Positions 50,555 to 54,336 of a stretch of 54,336 bases of DNA are shown in pieces. Within the stretch, counting starts at the first letter, position 1. Every line of letters starts with the position of its first letter. Source of the DNA: Betaproteobacteria bacterium (GTDB lineage Bacteria > Pseudomonadota > Gammaproteobacteria > Burkholderiales > SG8-41). Made by a program: the position numbers and the translations under genes. The stretch lies in NCBI GenBank assembly GCA_016868035.1, contig VGID01000025.1, positions 1 through 54,336 of the forward strand. Reading direction: 5' to 3'. The notes beneath the pieces were generated by a model. It searched no databases, was not told where the DNA came from, and saw only the letters and a list, made by a program, of their open reading frames with translations.

Positions 50555-51943
50555 TTAAGCCTCCAGCCGGCCGGCGGCGCTTCGCTGCAGCAGCTTCAGC
50601 ATCGCGGACGCCTTGTCGAAGGTCTCCTGGTACTCGTCCTCGAGCCGGGAATCCGCGACGATGCCCCCGCCTGCCCAGCAGCGGATGACGCCGTGGGAAT
50701 GGATGAGCGTGCGGATCGTGATGTTGAGATCCATGTTCCCGTCGAAGCCGATGTAGCCGAGCGCGCCGCAGTAGACGCCGCGGCGGTGCGGCTCCAGCTC
50801 CTCGATGATCTGCATCGCACGCAGCTTGGGCGCCCCCGTGATCGAGCCGCCGGGGAAGCAGCCGCGCAGGAGGTCGAGCGCGTCGCGCCCCGCCTTGAGC
50901 TCTCCGGTCACCGTGCTCACGAGATGGTGCACCGTCGCGTAGCTCTCCACGTCGAAGAGCCTGGGCACCTTGACCGTGCCCGGGGCGCAGTTCTTGGAAA
51001 GATCGTTGCGCAGCAGGTCCACGATCATCACGTTCTCCGCGCGGTCTTTTTCCGAAACGCGCAGCTCCTCCGCGAGCCCGGCGTCGAGCCGCGGGTGCCC
51101 CGCCCGCGGGCGCGTGCCCTTGATCGGCCGGGTCTCGACCCGCCCGTTCCGGACCTGCAGGAAGCGCTCGGGCGACGCGCACAGGATCCGTGCGTGCGGC
51201 GAATTGAAGTACGCGGAGAACGGCGCGGGATTGATGACGCGCAGCGCCTGGTACCCAAGCCACGGGTCTCCGCTCGCGGCCGCCGAGAAACGCTGGGCGA
51301 GGTTGACCTGGTAGCAATCGCCGTCGTGGATGTAGTCGCGCACGCGGCGAAACGCCCGCGCGTACGCCTCGTGCGTCATATTCGACGCGACCGGTGAGCT
51401 GATCCGGAACGGCGCCCGCGCCTTCTCGCGCGGCGGATCGCTGAAGACCCGGACGAGCTCGTCCCATTTGATGTCGGTCTCGGGGTCCCGCCCCTGGCCG
51501 ACGAGCCAGCTGCGGCGCTCCTGGTGATCCACCACGCACGCCCAGTCGTAGATGCCGATCGCCATCTCGGGTATGCGTTCGGCATCGCTCGCGAGCTCGG
51601 GCAGGCGCTCCAGCCGGCGCGCGAGGTCGTAGCCGAAGTAACCGATGGCGCCGCCGCAGAACGGAGCTTCGCCGCCGCACGCCGGGTCCACCGCGAGCGC
51701 GCGGCGCACGAGCGAAAACGGATCTTCGCGCGAGAGCTCGATCCCGTCCGCGTAGACCTCGGTCAGCGCCCCGCGCGTGACGAGCCGCATGAACGGGCGC
51801 GCCGCAAGGATGTCGTAGCGCGACTGCCCGGGGTCGTGCCGCCCGCTGTCGAGGAAAATCGCCCATGGATGATCGGCGATCGCCTCGAACAGGCTCGCGC
51901 TGTCTTCGCGGTACGGAAGCTCGGTCAGGAGCGGTGGCGGCAT
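50555..51943 (-). CDS. pabB: Aminodeoxychorismate synthase component I
   Basis: A 462-residue chorismate-utilising enzyme that makes 4-amino-4-deoxychorismate for folate. CYQVNLAQRFSA, SPERFLQVRNGRVETRPIKG (PIKGT with the characteristic Lys), RAENVMIVDLLRNDLSK and GCFPGGSITGAPKLRAMQII mark it. PIKGT favours PabB over TrpE. The partner glutaminase PabA and the lyase PabC are not in the window. ATG 51943. Confidence 0.92.
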   Translation of the reverse strand: MPPPLLTELPYREDSASLFEAIADHPWAIFLDSGRHDPGQSRYDILAARPFMRLVTRGALTEVYADGIELSREDPFSLVRRALAVDPACGGEAPFCGGAIGYFGYDLARRLERLPELASDAERIPEMAIGIYDWACVVDHQERRSWLVGQGRDPETDIKWDELVRVFSDPPREKARAPFRISSPVASNMTHEAYARAFRRVRDYIHDGDCYQVNLAQRFSAAASGDPWLGYQALRVINPAPFSAYFNSPHARILCASPERFLQVRNGRVETRPIKGTRPRAGHPRLDAGLAEELRVSEKDRAENVMIVDLLRNDLSKNCAPGTVKVPRLFDVESYATVHHLVSTVTGELKAGRDALDLLRGCFPGGSITGAPKLRAMQIIEELEPHRRGVYCGALGYIGFDGNMDLNITIRTLIHSHGVIRCWAGGGIVADSRLEDEYQETFDKASAMLKLLQRSAAGRLEA

Positions 51944-52300
51944 GGCGGAATTTTACTCCCGCCGAGCAGCCGGGGACACGCAGTGTCTTGAATCCGCGAG
52001 CCTTCCGGTCCCATGGTCAGTCCCCGTGAGGCGGGATCGGCGGGGAGCGTATAGGCAGCTAACGGATTGACCGGATTGAGGGACGACAACGGCAAGAGCA
52101 GAATGGCGGCGTACAAGGCGCCTGAAGTGTCAACTATCAATTGTCACCTAAACGCAACGTCAACTAGTCGAAATTAAAAGGAGAGAGTAAACAGGGTCAG
52201 TATTGCTTTTCCGCGACGCCGGACGAGCCGCTGAGCAGGTGCGCCGATCGGATAGCAAGAAAGTCCCACTGACCCTATCCACCTGTGATTTCTACCGCCG
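51944..52300. other. Long divergent gap with a small inverted repeat
   Basis: 357 nt, less GC-rich than the rest. AGGGTCAGT (52193-52201) and ACTGACCCT (52268-52276) form a perfect inverted pair around 66 nt, similar to ends I have seen near REP-associated or small mobile remnants. No gene and no heptad array was found. Promoters for pabB and the LysR gene should lie here. Confidence 0.45.
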
Positions 52301-53185
52301 ATGCGCTTCGATCTGACAACTCTGCGCCTGTTCGTGTCCGTCATCGATCATGGCAGCATCGCGAAAGCCGCCGAGCAGGAGCATATCGTCCCCTCGGCGG
52401 TGAGCAAACGTCTCAGCGATCTCGAGATGCAGCTCGGAATACCGCTGCTCACGCGGCAGCACGGCGGCGGCGTCGCGACGCCTGCCGGCGAAGCGCTCGC
52501 GCAACATGCTCGCGACGTCATCCATGCGCTCGATCGGATTCCCGGCGCGCTGAACACGGCGGCAAGCGACGACCCGTCGATGCTGCGCGTGTGGGCGAAC
52601 GCGACGGCGACGGTGGCCTACTTGCTTGACGATTTGAATGTCTTTCTCTCGCGACATCCGCAGACCAAGATCCGGCTGGAGGAGAGGCACAGCATGCCGA
52701 CGATCGACGCGGTCGCGGATGGCAGCGTTGACCTGGGCGTGATCGGATTTTTCCAGCCGTGGGACCGCCTGCAGGTGCGGCCGTACCGATGAGTGCCGCT
52801 CATGCTCGTCGTGCCTTCTGCGCACCCGCTCTCCGGGCGAAACGAGATCCGCTTCGGGGAAATCCTCGAGTTCGACATGATCACCTTGATGGAGGGGACG
52901 GCGATCCACGCCTGGGTAGTCGAGGCGGGCGCCCGGATCGCGCGCAAGCCGCGACTCGTAATGGAAGTTATCAGCTACGAGTCGATGCGCAAGATGGTGC
53001 AGGCCGGCCTCGGAATCGCGGTGATTCCGGCGTCGAACATCATCCCCTATAAGGAACTGTTCGGACTTTGCGCCATCCCGCTCTCCGACCACTGGGCGGC
53101 CATGGAGCTCAACCTGATCTTCAGGAAATCCCGCGGCGATGCGCCGAGGCTCGCGGAACTGATCGAGCATCTTTCCGACGCCTGA
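52301..53185 (+). pseudogene. LysR-type regulator interrupted by an in-frame TGA
   Basis: ATG 52301 opens a LysR gene: HTH residues 1-60 (FVSVIDHGSIAKAAEQEHIV, PSAVSKRLSDLEMQLGIPLL), then the effector domain (DPSMLRVWANATATVAYLLD, GSVDLGVIGFFQPW). TGA at 52790-52792 stops the frame after VRPYR. The same frame resumes without further damage (VPLMLVVPSAHPLSGRNEIR, MVQAGLGIAVIPASNI) to TGA 53183-53185, giving about 294 codons in total. CGA (Arg) to TGA by one C-to-T change is the simplest origin. The context is not Cys-like, so selenocysteine is unlikely. Confidence 0.8.
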
Positions 53186-53187
53186 TC

Positions 53188-53210
53188 GGCCATCGCGAAC
53201 CGCGATGGCC
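53188..53210 (+). terminator. Hairpin after the LysR gene
   Basis: A 10-bp perfect stem, GGCCATCGCG / CGCGATGGCC, with loop AAC begins 3 nt after the LysR stop. No T-tract follows, so termination would be weak or Rho-assisted. Confidence 0.5.
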
Positions 53211-53316
53211 GCCATTCCTAAAGATCAGTTCTCCGCCGGTCGGGATCCTCGTACGCTGGCACTGGCACCGGTCCGATCACGGTGATCGAAGGATACCGGT
53301 TGCCGGAGAGACCGCA

Positions 53317-54150
53317 ATGTGCGCAACCGCAGCTTCGAGGGTGAATGCCAGACGAACGACCCACTGGACGTTGACCGCGGTTCTCACACTGGTGATCGCG
53401 GGCTGTGCGGGCATCAGTACCGCCCCGACACCGGAAGCGCGACAGGCTTTGGCTCCAACCGGCAAGCTTCGCGTTGCGCTCCAGCTTGCCAATCCCTTGA
53501 ACGTAATACGGGACTCCGCGTCGGGAGAGATGAAGGGAGTGGCGTTCGATCTTGGGAACGAGTTGGCCCGGCGCCCGGGGGTTCCGTTTGAGCCCGTTTT
53601 GTACCCGTCGGTCGGAGCTCTTCTCGACGGCGGGAAAACCGGGGCCTGGGACGTGGCCTTTGTCGGGTTTAGTCCGGCGCGGGCGAAGGAGTGGAATTTC
53701 ACCGGGCTGCATCTGCAGGTCGAATTCGGCTACCTCATCCCGGCCGGTTCCGCCATTTCGACAATGGCTGATGTGGATCGGGCCGTGATTCGCGTTGCCG
53801 TGCAGGAGAAGTCCGGGCCAGATCGATTTTTTTCGGGCACGCTAAAAAATACCGTAATGGTCCGAGCATCGAGCAATCCCGCCGCATTGGAAGCGGTGAA
53901 ATCGGGGAGAGCCGACGTAATGGGCAGCCTCAAGCCGATCCTGTTCGATATGTCAAATCAATTGCCTGGTTCTCGAGTTCTCGATGGTCGGCCCGGCATC
54001 GATCCGCACGCCATGGTGATGCCGAAGGGACGGGACCTCGGGATGGCCTACGCGCGCCAATTCGTCGAGGACGCGAAGTTCGAAGGGCTGGTCAGAGCCG
54101 CGATCGAGAGGGCCGGGTTACGCGGCGTGGTTGTCGCCCCGCTCCAATGA
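53317..54150 (+). CDS. Amino-acid-type ABC transporter substrate-binding lipoprotein
   Basis: 277 residues. The lipoprotein signal ends VIAGC (Cys30). Then comes a bacterial extracellular solute-binding family 3 fold: GKLRVALQLANPLNVIRDSA, GVAFDLGNELARRPGVPFEP, WDVAFVGFSPARAKEWNFTG and VAVQEKSGPDRFFSGTLKNT. Despite the fold, no ABC permease or ATPase gene lies nearby in the window. Start ATG 53317 has GGAGAG upstream. Confidence 0.85.
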   Translation: MCATAASRVNARRTTHWTLTAVLTLVIAGCAGISTAPTPEARQALAPTGKLRVALQLANPLNVIRDSASGEMKGVAFDLGNELARRPGVPFEPVLYPSVGALLDGGKTGAWDVAFVGFSPARAKEWNFTGLHLQVEFGYLIPAGSAISTMADVDRAVIRVAVQEKSGPDRFFSGTLKNTVMVRASSNPAALEAVKSGRADVMGSLKPILFDMSNQLPGSRVLDGRPGIDPHAMVMPKGRDLGMAYARQFVEDAKFEGLVRAAIERAGLRGVVVAPLQ

Positions 54151-54336
54151 TGCTCTCTAACCACGGCGTGAGCAGAGACGCTTACGACGCGGTCGCGCGT
54201 CACGCCGGACGTTGATATGGCTTTCCCTGTCAACAGGGTCGAGCGCGGCCTTCCCACGTCGGCATGGTGGGACTCGAGGGAACTCAGGGCCAGATAGGGA
54301 ACGCGACGGGGCCATCTTGAGCGACGGTCGATCAAG
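54151..54336. other. Window end, no gene called
   Basis: The last 186 nt contain no convincing open frame with a ribosome-binding site. A gene may begin beyond the edge. Confidence 0.3.

Noticed and set aside
52790-52792. Selenocysteine at the TGA in the LysR gene
   Set aside because: The site is not a Cys position in LysR proteins as far as I can judge; CGA-to-TGA nonsense is simpler.

Overview
The window is GC-rich, densely coded chromosomal DNA. It probably comes from an uncultured betaproteobacterium, most likely of the order Burkholderiales. The reasons are two tripartite-tricarboxylate (Bug-type) solute receptors, which are hugely expanded in that order, a CoxM/CoxL/CoxS molybdenum hydroxylase with a UbiD-type decarboxylase, strong GC bias at third codon positions, and many small housekeeping or accessory operons. 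I see no phage, no complete insertion sequence, no CRISPR array and no rRNA or tRNA gene.

Layout. 1-7.5 kb: the GTPase TypA, lipoproteins, a PilZ protein, a cupin-like enzyme and a ParB-like gene broken by two amber codons. 7.7-14.3 kb: a minus-strand catabolic operon (FAD subunit, molybdopterin subunit, 2Fe-2S subunit, UbiD decarboxylase, Bug receptor), probably for an aromatic or heteroaromatic acid. 14.6-22.2 kb: an alpha/beta hydrolase, a DmdA/GcvT-like methyltransferase, a TGS-domain GTPase, an IlvD/Edd dehydratase divergent from an RraA-like aldolase, and a rubredoxin-reductase-like flavoprotein. 22.3-31.4 kb: mostly minus-strand single genes (PEBP, zinc aminopeptidase, esterase, phosphatase, 3-hydroxyacyl-CoA dehydrogenase, coiled-coil protein, aminotransferase, Cys-less isochorismatase-like protein). 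31.6-35 kb: a 58-residue protein with a TPR protein, then VOC, GST and a signal-less sugar-binding protein. 35-41.3 kb: redox and quinone-related genes (nitroreductase, Kelch, two DoxX, DedA-rhodanese, extradiol dioxygenase, LysR, pirin). 41.4-45.9 kb: an RND efflux pump. 46-54 kb: an exported methyltransferase, thioredoxin with a truncated tandem copy, a type II NADH dehydrogenase, a Bug receptor, PabB, a broken LysR gene and an amino-acid-type binding lipoprotein.

Two things stand out. First, many intergenic gaps carry heptad (7-bp period) tandem repeats arranged as imperfect inverted repeats. The heptad differs from gap to gap (TTCAAGG/TTGAACN, TTTCGCC, TCTCGTC, CGCCAAG, CACAGAG, CGCCGAT, GTGAGCA types), yet the architecture is the same. 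They fill 8 of the 9 convergent gene gaps and often begin at a stop codon, while promoter-bearing divergent gaps lack them. This suggests a dispersed element family that acts as bidirectional terminators. Second, a DedA-rhodanese membrane protein has an in-frame UGA where, as I recall the family, a C-x-C-P-N-E motif has its second cysteine. The frame stays open for 45 more codons, and a 7-bp stem-loop starts 13 nt downstream, so this may be a selenoprotein.

Also notable is a pair of 65-nt tandem repeats (7576-7697). Each folds into two hairpins with identical loops and compensatory stem changes, which looks like a structured RNA.
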